Shown here piece after piece: positions 1-11,659 of a DNA stretch of 64,000 nucleotides (position 1 is its first letter; the number at the start of each line of letters is the position of its first letter). The DNA lies in assembly GCA_028622995.1 (NCBI GenBank), contig JAJQJQ010000045.1, forward strand, positions 1,302,001-1,366,000, given 5' to 3'. Made by a program: the position numbers and the translations under genes. The notes beneath the pieces were generated by a model. It did not search any database. It had not been told where the DNA came from and saw nothing but the letters and a program-made list of their open reading frames with translations. This stretch comes from Panagrolaimus kolymaensis (lineage: Eukaryota > Nematoda > Chromadorea > Rhabditida > Panagrolaimidae).

Positions 1-99
1 CGCCGCCGAATTACATAAACAAAACATATCTCATTAGAACATTTTAAAGTTTCAAATTTATCCAATTAATTTAATTTTACTGTCACAAGAAGAAATGTA

Positions 100-444
100 A
101 AGCTCAAATAAAAAAGAGACACTTCAGACATATTTTGATTATTTTTTAATTACTGTAGAAAATGGAAAAAGCTTTCCAATAAGCATTAAAGTGGAAAAAG
201 TTTGTAAAGTTTATACTCCTGCTGAACGTTAAAATAATGCCATTTCAAATCATTAATATCATTGAAAAAGCTTATCAGAAAAAATCCAAAATATTTTGAT
301 GATCTTGATGCATTAAAAATTAAAAAGAGTGATGTCAATGTTGTTATTCCCAGCGATATTATCAAAGATATTCCTCCTATTGCTCCAGAACTTCATTCTC
401 TAAATGAAGGAACAATGACAACAATAAATCCCACTCAAATTTAA
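100..444 (+). pseudogene. possible coding remnant, unidentified
   Basis: Two short stretches read like protein in different frames. About 101-235 gives a frame containing ENGKSFPISIKVEKVCKVY and then a stop. Positions 280-444 give a frame beginning NPKYFDDLDALKIKKS and ending in TAA. No ATG opens either stretch, and a simple intron does not join them in phase. They could be a decayed gene or the 3' exons of a gene starting left of the window. The family is not recognised. Confidence 0.25.
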
Positions 445-717
445 GAATCTGTTGTTGTTGGCTGTTGGCAGTTGATAATCAAGAAAAAAGCAAGAAGAAA
501 ATCGAAGCCGAAGAGGTCGTCGTCGTCCAAGAAGAAGCATCGAAAGCAAAAATCAAAACAAAACATTTTTATTGTTGCATGTAAATTTTATTTAATAATA
601 ACAAAAAAAATTCCAAACAATTTTATTTTCTGAGGAAGATATTTTTTCTATTCAATAAAGCAAAGCAGAAAAGAGTTGCAGAGAAAGAGAGACTTTTATT
701 GATTGCTATGCTTTTTT
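445..717. other. non-coding, Lys/Ser-codon-rich stretch
   Basis: Positions 480-560 hold an AAG/TCG-rich tract that reads as a lysine/serine-rich peptide in one frame and an acidic one in another, without a start codon or a convincing splice frame. No gene is called. The dispersed repeat begins after it. Confidence 0.3.
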
Positions 718-912
718 TGCACAACCGCATCTTCCATCCTTCGATTGATTTTTAATAAATTGAAGCAAAAATATAAACTCTTTGGTTTTTTACCCACAAA
801 CTCAAGGTATGTGGAAAAATATAGTTTCATGACCATTTTGAAAGAATTGTGTCAATGAAAAAAATTTAATTTTTGGATTAGCATTTCTGGGGTTTATCCG
901 GAAATGCAAATA
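718..912 (+). repeat. dispersed repeat, copy 1
   Basis: This block of about 190 bp recurs in reverse complement at 58455-58668. Shared landmarks in order are CTTCCATCCTTCGATTG, a run through GAAGCAAAAATATAAACTC, the segment around CTCAAGGTATGTGG, and TTTCTGGGGTTTATCCGG. Divergence is limited to a few substitutions and small indels. Neither copy has a long reading frame or clear terminal inverted repeats, so the element class is unknown. Confidence 0.85.
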
Positions 913-944
913 TATATAAAAAATATCAGTTTTTTTTTTCTGAG

Positions 945-1138
945 TTTATTCAATCGATGCGACAATCAGCTACAAGTCTTTAAAAAAAATCTTCTACAAA
1001 TACATTTATCCAGTCACTCAAGTTGAAAAAGAAATTGAAAAAACGCTTGGATCAGAAGCGGAAGAATCAACAATCGAATTAAAAAATGTTGAACATTTGG
1101 AAAAGAAGGACGGACTTCTGGCAGAGACCGAAAGCTGA
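945..1138 (+). CDS. possible terminal exon of an unidentified gene
   Basis: A pyrimidine tract ending TTTTTCTGAG precedes an open frame that starts YSIDATISYKSLKK, continues through an acidic lysine/glutamate-rich segment and stops at TGA (1136-1138). It encodes about 63 residues. The amino-acid pattern is coding-like, but there is no ATG and the upstream exon is not identified. Flanking DNA on both sides is repetitive (718-912 and 1221-1390), so this may be a captured or decayed exon. Confidence 0.25.
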
Positions 1139-1220
1139 AGATGGCAGCTCCGGCATGACGGGAATCCAGAAGAAGCGCGCCTAATGTATTTAGAAACCTT
1201 ATGAAAGGAAAGTCAATCAA

Positions 1221-1390
1221 AAAATGAAGTTATTTTGCTTTGATATTTTGTTTTATGGGTTGGGTACTTTCTAGTATGCTGAATTTAATGATAGATATGA
1301 AATCGCAAAACATATTTATAATTTAGGAGTAAAACAGCTTTAAGGTTACTAAAAATATTGCAACAATGGCAACGATAGCAAAATAATATA
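1221..1390 (+). repeat. diverged dispersed repeat, copy A
   Basis: This segment resembles 14301-14465 in the same orientation. Shared stretches include AAAATGAAGT followed by TTTGATAT, GGTACTTTC, GAATTTAATGATAGA and finally ATGGCAACGAT. The copies are considerably diverged, so this is an old repeat family without a visible coding region. Confidence 0.55.
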
Positions 1391-4300
1391 AAAAATAATT
1401 TAATTTTAATAAATATTTTACAAAAATAATTTGGTGTAATTGATATAACATTCTTTTATTTATTTTTTTTGCAAGATTTGCTTTTTCTATTTATATTTGT
1501 ATTTTTTTTTTTCATTCGTTGTTCTTCTTCCAAACAAACAAAACAATAATATGTTGAGAGAAGAAGAAGCTTTTAGTTTGTTTATTTTCCGTTTTCCTTT
1601 TTTCTTTTTTCTTGTCCGACAGTCTGGAAAAAAGTTTTAAGCTATCATCTTTTTTTTGAGATTTTTCTTGCGTGTTTGTTTCATGTTTTTTTTCTCGGAT
1701 ATTTTCCTTCATTTTTTACAATTCTCAAAAAATGACTATGAAATTATTTTGTTTTTAGAAAAACAAAACTTTTCTTTAGCTAAAAAAAACTTTGGAGTGA
1801 AGAAAGAATTAGCGCCATTTTTTAACTTTCGAGAAAAAAATCTTTAAATACTTTTGCTTTGCCTTTTCCAAACAATATAGTTCCGCTGAAAAAAAAATTT
1901 AACAACAAAAGCCTCCATTTTCTTTTTTGGATCCCGTTTGACAAAAACAAATATGTAAAGACGCTATTCTTTTTTGGGACAAACTTTTTTTTATCACAGT
2001 TGTCTGTGTTTTTCATTTCCTTTCTTCCTCAACCAAAAATGGATTTTGCTGTGTTGCTTGCTTCAAAAACGACTCTAAAAAACGTAAAAAAAAAAACAGA
2101 GAGCTGCAGAAAGGAGAGAGACTTATTTTTTGAATATATGTATAGTTTTTTTAAATATGGCTTTGGCCCTCTCCAAAAAATAAAAATAAAATGTCATCGT
2201 TGTCGTTGTCGTCGTTTAAATAAATTGAAAGGAGCGTTTGCTTTTTTTAGAGGGAGAAAAAGAGAGAAAGAGTGAAGGAGGAAAGTTGCGGAACTTGAAT
2301 ATTGAGCGAGAGAAGAAAAAAATCGACCTTGGACTAACTGACTGACTCACTATGACAGGCTGCGTTTGGCTGGGTGCGATAGCAGCAGATTGAGACTGTT
2401 TGTTGGGTGCAAGAGTATACACACAAAAAGAAATGGAACACACATAGACGAGTGAGCAAAAAAATAAGAGAGATATGGACAAGTAAAAACGGAAACTTCG
2501 ATGTGTGTGCGTCCATTAATTTTTTTAGCGTGTATAGCAACCAAATCTTTTAAGGTTTTTAACGTGTTTGTCGGTTTCTTTTTTTGCGATTGTGTTTCTT
2601 TTTTTCCAAAAAAGATAGAGAGAAACCTTCTTCAAAGTGAACGCAGCAACGTTTTTAGTTTGTTTGTTTGTCCTTCATCGATTTTTTCTATGGGTAGCAA
2701 AAGGCTGACAGCATTGAAGTTCGCTCTCATCAAAAAAATAAATGTCTTTTGTCTTTCTTGTCCGTCGTCGCGACTCACTTCACTTTCATACATTCTCTGA
2801 CTGCAGCATCACACTCACTGGCAAAATTTTTTTTGCTGATGCAGCAGCACCAAAACTACCAAAAGCGCAGTGTCCTTCCTCAAAAATCGAAGCAACTACT
2901 AAAAAAGAAATATTTATTTGCCTGGCTGTTGTTTCCCTTTCCCTCTCCCTCTCTTTTTTTCCGTTTTCGGGCAACTCTCGTTTTTTTTTCTCTATCGCCT
3001 GCTTGCTTGCTTGCATATTTTTTTCTCTTTTTCTTTTTTTCAAATAAATATATATATTATTTTTGAGAGAGTACTAACTAATGTGGAGGATAAAAACACT
3101 CATTTTTACTTTGCTTCTTGCTTTTTTGCTGCAGCGGCAAATAAGCAGCAGCAATCGTGTTGATGGTCATCATCATTCAAAAACGATTTATATTCGATTT
3201 GATTTTTTCTATCCATTCAGTTGCAATCCAAAATCTGTACATTTTGGCTTGTTTAAATCTTGTTTTTGTCCATCCATTTTTCTCATATATATTTTTTTAC
3301 TGTTTTATTTTTAAAAATTTATATCCAACTTATTTTTTTGCATTTAATGTTTTTTTATTGTCCTAATCAGTGTTTGTTTCTGCAAATCCCTTTTTTTTCG
3401 AATCGAGAAACCCTTTACCGCTCTTGTTTTTTTTTTTTTTCTTCTCTGTATTAGTTTTTTTTTGCTCCAAAAAAGTGGCTTTAAAAAAGTATTGACTGAC
3501 TCAACTAAGACCGATGCCAAAAAAAATTCTTTTTGTGGTTGTTTCTTTCCATATTTTTTCTTGCTTGCTGGCACTGCCGACCAGCCGTGCTGCACCACCA
3601 TCATCCCTAAACCTCGTCGTCGTCAACTTTCTTTAAAGCTCACTCAAACAAAAACAAAAAAATGAGGAAAGACCGAGGATGAAAAAAAGCGGCAAAAAAA
3701 GGAAAGAAAAAGAAAGACGTTTCAGTTTCATTTCTTCTTTTTTTGGAGACAATCTTTTTTATATATACATATTTTTAAACAATGTTTTTGTTGTTGATTC
3801 AATTCACGAAAGAAAAAAGAAGATGCAGCTGTACTTTTTTTCCTTTTCATTTCTTCTCCTTTTTTTATTTTAAGATTTGGATTGTATCTTTTTTGTGGAT
3901 TCAAAAAAACACGCAGCTGTGGCTTTTCTTTTTTTGGAAGACATTTTTGGTTTTTTTAAGTTTTTTAGCTTTTGCGTGGAATTTTATCTTTGGTACTTCA
4001 CTCCTAAATAAATTATTTGGAGGAGAGAGGTGTAGTTAGTGATAACCACTATTCTATTTGCATTTATTTTAAAAGGAATGTGTGCTTGTAAGTTAGTCAT
4101 CGATAAAAAAGAATCTATGAGTAATCGAGAAATGTTTTTTTTCGCTTTGGACATAAAAAATAGCCTGAAAAATTGTTTTATAGGCTTGTTTCAGTAATCT
4201 TAAAACTTTCCTGAAACTTGAATTCTAGATTTAGGCTAAAAAAGCTAATTAAATTATTCCATATTTAAGTATTAAGCTACGGTTTAAATATATTTTATTA

Positions 4301-6100
4301 TATGTATTTATTTGGGACAAAACAAGCCAAATTAAACATCAAAAGAAGTTTTTAAATTAAAACCTTTCTTTATTTTGCCGCCAAAAAAATAAAAACTACA
4401 AATGTCGCTTTTACTTTTGAACTTTTACCTAATTCAAAAAATAGCAAATAACGCCGCAAAAGTTTCTTAAATTTATGACATTAGGTTTATTTATTATTAA
4501 AAATACTAATTTTCATAAATTTCTAATTCACCATTTTATTTTTTGGGACAAGAATCTAATTTTCTCTATTTTTGATTTTAAAACGTTCTTTCTCCATCTG
4601 TTTATGTGTTCCTTTTTTTCTCTTCTAACCTTTCCCGTTCCTATTTTTTCCCGTCTTTTATGTGTCTTACTCATTTCCGATAAATACATACATACATATG
4701 TATTTGTATTTGTACATTCATAAATATTTCAATCAATAAAAAATACCAAAGCGCATCGCATCAAAAAAAGTGCGAAAGAGAGGAATGCAAAAAAAAACTT
4801 TCGTTCACTTTTTTTATTTGATTTCTGCCGACCGCCACATTTTTTCCTATTCCTAATTTCTCTCGTTGTCTCTCTTTCTATCCATTTTTGCTGTTGCTCT
4901 TGGTTGTTAGGTCAAGCGGCAACAGCGCAAATTTTTTTTATCCCCAAGGTCGAATGAATAGAAAAAATATCGTCGAATCATCATCAACAAATGTTTGGGG
5001 CTCTCCACTGCCACCAAAAGTGCGCTGTTGTTTTTGTTATTGCTGCTCTTGCTCTTGGTTTTTTTTGCTGCTGCAATGGTCTTATTTTTTCTTTTTCTTT
5101 TCGAAATATCCAAATCTCTTTTTCTCCCAAAATATCTTATTTTTATATCTTATTTCCTTCCTTCCCTGAACACAAAAAGAATTTTTTTTTGCCTTCCCAG
5201 AAAGATTACAATCAAATCGAATGAAAATAGTGTTTTCCGTTCTTCAACTGACTTTTTGGAATGTTCCAAAAACAAAAAAAAAGAAGAAGACAAAAAAGAT
5301 TATATATTTTTCCATATATTTTTTTGTGGTTATTCCAATCAAAAAAAAGTATGTATTTGGTATGTCAAAAATTTTTATTCTCTGTTACGACCCCTAATTT
5401 TTTTTGTTATCAAAAAAATGCTAAACCTTGCATATATTTTTTTTTTTGAGCCTCTAAAAACAAAAAAACTAGGAAAGATAGAAAATGGAATAGAAGAATT
5501 TTTTCCTCTTCTCTTCGTGAATAAAAACTGCTAACTAAAAATTTTTTTTTCTACCTCTATTATCATATTTTTTTGCACACCTTTTTTGCTTCGTTTTTGA
5601 TTTGATTTTTGCTTTTTCAATCATTAAAAAAATTGATTTCTTTTTTCCATTTTTTTCTTTCTTTTTTAGTTTTTGTTGCATGGTTGAGTCATTGTTCTCG
5701 TCGTTGGTGTTGTTGATGGTGATGAATCAACAATTATTTTTTTAAAAATTTGATGCGTGGTCAAAGTTGAAGCTTTCACTTTTTTTATATGTGTATTAAT
5801 GATGAATCAATAATTTTTTGGGGACAAAAATAATAAAAATGATTTAAATAAAGAATTTAAATTGATAAATCTTAGCTAGGCTAAAACTTACTTTTAAAAA
5901 GATCTATTGCATTATTTCTTAATTTATTTAAAACCTAATTTGTCACCATGGAAATTTTGAAATTTCCATAATTTTTTTATTAAAATCATTTATATTCCTT
6001 TTTTATTATCAATCCGCAGTTTTTTTATTTTATCGCGAATTTTAATTTATTTATTTTTACATTTCAAAAACATTCTAATTAATTTCCCTCTTTTTTTGTT
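1391..6100. other. long non-coding region, homopolymer-rich
   Basis: This stretch of about 4.7 kb is dominated by runs of T and A with pyrimidine-rich sequence. Short open frames occur on both strands, but all are low-complexity (Phe/Lys/Ser) and lack splice or domain support. It lies upstream of the alpha-spectrin start and could be promoter or 5' intron sequence. No gene is supported. Confidence 0.6.
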
Positions 6101-6103
6101 ACA

Positions 6104-8682
6104 GAAAAGTTTCATATTTATTTATTAATAATCTTAATAAATATTGTTGCATCGCAGCACCATCATGGAAGATTCAGGTGCTGCCCCTGAACCAGTTTTG
6201 GAAGTTCCACCTCCAACCGAAATTCAAGTTTTTACAAGTGCAGAAGAAATTCAAGAGCGTCGTTCGGAAGTTTTAACCCATTATCAACAATTTCGCCATT
6301 ATGCTCATGAAAAGCGTAATCATCTTGAAGAAGCTCGACAATATCAATATTTTAAGCGAGATGCGGATGAATTAGAAATTTGGATTTTAGAGAAGCTTCA
6401 AACCGCTTCAGAGGAATCATATCGAGATCCAACTAATCTTCAAGTAAGCTAAATTTAATTCAAAAAAAGAATTTTGAGGTCAAAGAAAAAATATAAAAGA
6501 AAAATTTGGTTTCGAAACGAATATTTTAAAAATCAATATTTTTATTAATTTTCGCTAAGAGACCAGATTTAAAAAGTTTTCTTTTCATCAAAAAAATATA
6601 CTATATTTAAAAACTTTTCGCCATCTAAATAAAGGCTTTCATAATTTTTAATTTAATTTTTTTCAGTCTAAAATTCAAAAGCATGAAGCCTTTGTCACAG
6701 AAGTTCAAGCTCATGCGAATACTATTACAAAGCTTGATAAAACTGGAAATGATATGATTCAACAAAATCATTTTGAAAAGGAAACCATTCGAGTAAGTTT
6801 TTTTTTTGCCTTTACTTTCACTTTTTTTTATTGACTTTGATTCATTCTTATTTGTTTTCTTTGCAATCAAAAGAAAAAAATTTTGTTTCGTGAAAAGTTT
6901 TGTAAACAAAAAATAAAGAATGAAGAAAATCAAAATTAATTAGTGACGAAAAAAAGAAAGAAAAAGCTAATAAAGTGAGAGGACCCTCTTTAATTTAAGA
7001 TTTTTGTGTTAGCATTGAGATTTTTTAGAGTAACTAGAGAAATCCTTTTTTGATTGAAAATGTCAAAAAAAAAACAATTCAAATAATTAGTTTTCGTTCC
7101 AACTTTTAATAATCAAAAATCAAGATAAAATAAGTTTAAAAAAAGAAAAAAAGTTGAATCCCAAATTTTTTTTAGTCCATTTTTGGGGCAACATTTCCCA
7201 AGGAACAAATACAACAAAAATTTTAGGAATTTTATTTTCGATTAATACCAATTTTTGTTTTAATAGAAAAATTTAATTTTACTTTTTTTTGCTGCAAGAT
7301 TCCAAGAAACAAAAAAATTTTAGAATTCTAATTTTAGTCCAAAAACCCAAAAGCTATCAAGTTTTGTTAAAATCAATGCATTTGAATTTTCATATAAAAA
7401 TGAAAAAAGAAAAAAGTATTTACTTTCTTTTTTTTATAGAAACGCCTTGAACATCTTCATGAATTATGGGATAGACTTTTTTCAAAATTACATGATAAAG
7501 GAATTAAACTACAACAAGCATTAAAATTATTAACCTTTAATCGACAATGTGATGAATTACTTTATTGGATTCGAGATAAAGAAGCTTTCGTTACATCGGA
7601 TGATTTTGGAACCGATTTGGAGCACGTCGAAGTAATGCAACGAAAATTTGATGATTTTTTGAAAGAAGTTGAATCAAACACTTATCGATACACGGATGTT
7701 AATATTGCTGCAGAAAAATTGGTTAATGAAGGTCATCCCGATCATGAAGCAATAAATAATAAACGTGAAGAAGTAAATAATGCTTGGCATCGATTATCCA
7801 CTCTCACCACGACCCGACGAGAAGGATTATTTGGAGCTCAACAAGTTCAACGATTTAATCGAGACGCTGATGAACTTCTTTCATGGATCGCCGAGAAAGA
7901 AACTAATTTATCTTCAGATGATTTTGGACGAGATTTAAATAATGTTCAAGCCCTTCAACGTAAACATGAAGGAACTGAGAGGGATTTAGAAGCGTTGAAA
8001 GGAAAAATGGATAAACTTGACCGTGATGCCGATACTTTGGCTCATGCATATCCAGATCGAGCGGAACAAATTATGGATAAATTAGATGAATCTAAAAATC
8101 GTTGGAATGATTTACTTCGTCAAGCTCAAAAGCGTAAAGAAGATTTAAATCGAAGTTATAATTTGCATAGATTTTTGGCGGATTATCGTGAATTATCTGA
8201 TTGGGTTAAAGGTATGAAAGCTTTAATCTCTGCAAACGAACTTGCGAAAGATGTGGCGGGAGCGGAAGCTTTATTGGAATCTCATCAAGAACATAAAGGT
8301 GAAATTGATGCTCGCGCGGATTCCTTTGCCCAAACCGCTGAAGCCGGCCAAAAATTACTTGATGATGGAGTTCGAGAAGCTCATGATGTTCGAAATTATA
8401 TGAATCAATTAGCGGAAGAAAAAGCAAGTTTAGATAATTTATGGGAGGAACGCCGAATCCTTTATGAACAATGCATGGATCTCCAATTATTTTATCGTGA
8501 TACTGATCAAGCTGAAACTTGGATGAATAAACAAGAAGCTTTCCTCGCAAATGATGATTTAGGAGATTCATTGGATTCAGTTGAATCATTACTTAAAAAT
8601 CATCAAAATTTCGAAAAATCTCTTGCTGCTCAAGAAGAAAAAATTCATGCCCTTGATGAATTTGCTACCAAACTTATTGAAG
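6104..8682 (+). CDS. spc-1: alpha-spectrin, N-terminal part only (truncated gene)
   Basis: Non-erythroid alpha-spectrin forms the membrane-associated cytoskeleton with beta-spectrin. Exons: coding 6165-6443 (ATG at 6165), 6667-6792 and 7440-8682, all in phase. A trans-splice-like acceptor (GTTACAG) ends at about 6103. About 549 residues are encoded, from an N-terminal EIQERRSEVLTHY motif through a partial repeat and several triple-helical spectrin repeats with motifs such as FNRDADELLSWI, DFGRDLNNVQALQRKHEG, DVAGAEALLESHQEHKGEI and YEQCMDLQLFYRDT. These match the alpha chain, not the beta chain, and no actin-binding CH domains are present. The last exon ends at a good donor (GAAG/GTGAGT), but no later spectrin exon follows. 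The remaining roughly three quarters of the protein (family length about 2,400 aa) is absent, so this is a broken copy or a rearrangement or assembly junction. Confidence 0.9.
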
Positions 8683-9812
8683 GTGAGTTAAAACACAAAA
8701 TACATAGAAAAATAGAATTATTCCACCACGAACTTTTGCCGTATCATTCTCATATTGATCTTTTTTATCCTTCCACCACGTCTCATTCTCTTGTGTAAAA
8801 CACTTTTGATTTTCTTCTAATTTTGCGACGCTTTTGTCGAAAGTTTCTTTGATATTTTCAATTTCCTTCAATTTTCGAGTAATTTGTGTGGCCAAATTTT
8901 CTTCAATATTTTTATATAAGATTTCATGCTGAATTGGAATATCAAAAACTTCAAACACAGTTTTTAATGGAATTAATTCAAAGCTAACTTGAACACCTTT
9001 GCCTTTATTATTTTCAGCAAACCTCCCACTTAATTTTTTCATTAATTGTTTGGCATTCTCAATGTTATCAATCTTATCGTCAGCATTTAAGCTTATATCG
9101 GCTTCAACGTTTATTTTTATATGTTCATCTTGGACTGATTCAGAAAAGTAGGAATCTTTTAACGATCCTTCAACAATGCCGTTAGTAGTTGGAAATTCTT
9201 TTAATTTTGCTTCTAAAGCTCCTTGAATTTTATAATAATTTTTATTATCACTGATTTCATGGGCTAAAGTAAGTACTCCATTTCCACCATATTGAATTCC
9301 AATAACCATATGAGTTCCATTTTTGTCAATTCCATTAAAATCAAAATGGTCTCTTAAATTTTTCAATTGCCAATTAAAGTATTCTTTTTTAGTTGTTGAT
9401 TTCATAATACAACTTGATTGAATAGTAGTTTTATTGCTATTTTTTATATAATTTGCAGATCCATAAACGTCTATCTTTCCTAACCATATATCAAATTTTA
9501 ATTTGCCATGAATTTCATAGGCATTTAATTTTTCTGATATATGAGATGCGCTAGAAATATCCCATTTTGTGTTGGGATTATCTACAATCTCAATATCATT
9601 TTCACCAATTTTTCTGAAAAAATAAAGGTAAATCATCTAGTATATTTATTAAAAAATCATAAACAAAATAAAACTAGGCATCAGAAATATGCTTTGTAAA
9701 AATATGAAAAGGTTTACTTTATTAAAGCATTTGTTCCAGTTGATTGATTAGCATTTAAATTAAGAATCTCGCCAAATTGTACAGTTCTTCCTAAGGCTGG
9801 AACACTAAGCAT
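8674..9812 (-). CDS. SNTX-type MACPF-like domain protein
   Basis: Exons 9812-9718 and 9613-8674, in phase, encode about 344 aa. The start MLSVPALGRTVQFGEILNLN matches the opening of the stonustoxin/verrucotoxin N-terminal MACPF-like domain, which typically begins with an ALGRPF..G.LYD-like motif. Mid-protein, GKIDVYGSANYI, GIQYGGNGVLTL and ENNKGKGVQVSFELIPL also fit that domain in order. In fish venoms the fold belongs to pore-forming proteins, but many relatives in other organisms have no known toxicity, so function here is unknown. There is no signal peptide. The C-terminus is a short charged helix followed by an unusual hydrophobic tail, and the stop codon lies inside antisense alpha-spectrin exon sequence. 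The 3' end is therefore probably truncated or misjoined. Confidence 0.72.
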
Positions 9813-10640
9813 AATAGAAATTAACAATATAAATGAAAAGTTATTTTAAAAAAATGTGATTTTAATACTTTGGTTATACTTTTTTATAAGGCAAACACCA
9901 TTTATTTTTACCGCACCCTAAAAAACGGCTTATCTTTTCTTTGATTATATGTATTTTAAACACTCTATATCAAGAATTTTTTGGGCTGGTAATAATTAAT
10001 GAAGTTTTTATTGTTGAGATAGATTGTCTTTTTCTTCTTCTCGCAAGCAACACCAATCATAAACGTTTACATGACCTTTACCCTTACTTTTTCTGCATTT
10101 TTTAAACTCAAAACCATTCTTTTTTTACTAACAATGTTTTTGGTTTTTGTTTTAGTAAACCAAATAAATTCATTTTCTTTAATGTTCAGGTTTTCACATT
10201 TTTGTGTTATACAATAATTAAATCGAAACTGAACAAAAAACAGATTCCCTATTATAGCAAAAAAATATTAAGGTTGTTTATTCAGGGAATGTGGAAAAAC
10301 TAAATAAAAAGTTGATGGTAGTGTAAATAACAGGAAAATCTGTGTCTTTTTTTTAAAATATAAAAACGTACTTTTCCATTAACCACTTTTTGTCTTCTCC
10401 TACTATTTGAAATTTTAGTCATTAATGAAAATATCATTTCTTGAATAAACATATTTTCCAATCCTTATCAGCTAAAACCTGGAACAAGATACAAAAAAAT
10501 ATATGTTTTTCACTCCTTTTTTTCATTTGTTTTTTTAATGCTTAAAAAATATTGATTTTTTTTAAATTGGTTTCCTATTATTGTTTTGCTCCAAATTAGC
10601 TCCGTTTTACTGGTTTATTAATTAAATTTAAATAAAAAAT
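9813..10640. other. intergenic, no gene seen
   Basis: AT-rich spacer between the start of the minus-strand MACPF-like gene and the plus-strand Skp1-like gene. It probably contains both promoters. No spectrin exon, RNA gene or repeat was recognised. Confidence 0.5.
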
Positions 10641-11147
10641 ATGGAAACTTCAACATTTTACAATCTTCGCTCAAAAACTGATCCAACCTTTATCGTTGAA
10701 AATGTTGATTCTCGAATAATTGAATCATGTTCGATTCTTAAAAAGGCTATCGACGAAAAAAATAAAGAAGGAAATAATAGCGGTGGCAGCGAAATTATTA
10801 AAGTCGACATGACTCCGAAATTACTTTTAGAAATTATCGAATTTTATGAATTATTTCCATTTGCAGTTGGAAAAAATTCTGAATGGGTGAATGATTTTTT
10901 TAAGAAAATGTCAAGTGAAAACCATTCATATGTAACTTGTGAAGAACTTTATGGTGTAAGTGTTAAAAAAAATTTATTTGCCCTTAATATTTTAAAATGA
11001 AAATAATTGCTTTTTTAGAATTTCACTCTTGAACAAATTGAATATTGTATTGAACGAATGAATCCATATATTGAAGCTGGAACAGATAACACAATTCTAG
11101 GCTCACTCGATTATGAAACATTTGTGAAAGAAATATTCCAAAATTAG
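10641..11147 (+). CDS. divergent Skp1-like protein
   Basis: Exons 10641-10955 and 11019-11147 (in phase) encode 147 aa. The first half follows the Skp1 BTB/POZ-type fold seen in the two neighbouring genes: DPTFIVENVDSRIIESCSILK, then an acidic or hydrophilic loop and KVDMTPKLLLEIIEFYE. Skp1 links F-box proteins to cullin in SCF ubiquitin ligases. The second half is much more divergent and ends LDYETFVKEIFQN, without the usual C-terminal F-box-binding helices ending in WCEDK-like residues. It may be a neofunctionalised or decaying paralogue. It differs from its neighbours in having an intron. Confidence 0.65.
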
Positions 11148-11506
11148 AATTTAGTTTTAAATTTTGTTGCAATTTGCTTTTCTTAATTAAAGGAATTCAT
11201 TTTAAACTGAATTTGCTTTCTTATATTTTTTATTTTCTTTTTTTCCAATGATTTTTATTATTTTTTTGCAAAACAATTTTAAATAAAATTTATTGATTGA
11301 AATCATAACAAACTAAAGCCGCTACAGAGAATGAAAGAAAAAATCTCAAAAAGAAGTCACATTTTTGTAAACAACAACAAAATTTTATAAATAAATGATG
11401 CCCTTAAATAATAATCAATTCACCTTTGCTTTTTATGCATGCGCCTCTAATCACATTTATCACAAAAAGCCATAAACAAAATAAATTTGACCGATATAAA
11501 ATTTAC

Positions 11507-11514
11507 TATATAAG
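11507..11514 (+). promoter_or_regulatory. TATA-box-like element of the Skp1-like gene
   Basis: TATATAAG lies about 145 nt upstream of the ATG at 11660. A pyrimidine-rich leader (CTTCTTCTTCATC) follows. The inverted paralogue at 12809-13309 has a comparable TATATATAAAAG about 105 nt upstream of its ATG. Confidence 0.4.
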
Positions 11515-11659
11515 CAAGCTTCAGTTTGGAATTTTCATCAGTTTTATTACCAACTATCATACTTCTTCGGTTTACTTCTTCTTCATCGCTCCAGCTCTTC
11601 TCTTCCCTTCGCAACTATTATTTTTTATTAGAAGCTTTATTTTTATTTATTTATTAATT

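Noticed and set aside
1512..5534. Many open frames of 60-180 codons on both strands
   Set aside because: They are Phe/Lys/Ser/Leu low-complexity frames produced by T and A homopolymers, with no start context, splice-phase partners or domains.
8206..8589. 127-codon minus-strand open frame
   Set aside because: It is the antisense shadow of alpha-spectrin exon 3; the plus strand carries clear spectrin repeats.
8683..8798. Continuation of spectrin exon 3 reading frame to a stop
   Set aside because: A good GTGAGT donor occurs at 8683, and the extra residues do not resemble spectrin; they are antisense to the MACPF-like gene.
11426..11659. Extended N-terminus for the plus-strand Skp1-like gene
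   Set aside because: The segment contains the TATA-like element and pyrimidine-rich leader, and the paralogue starts at the equivalent of ATG 11660.
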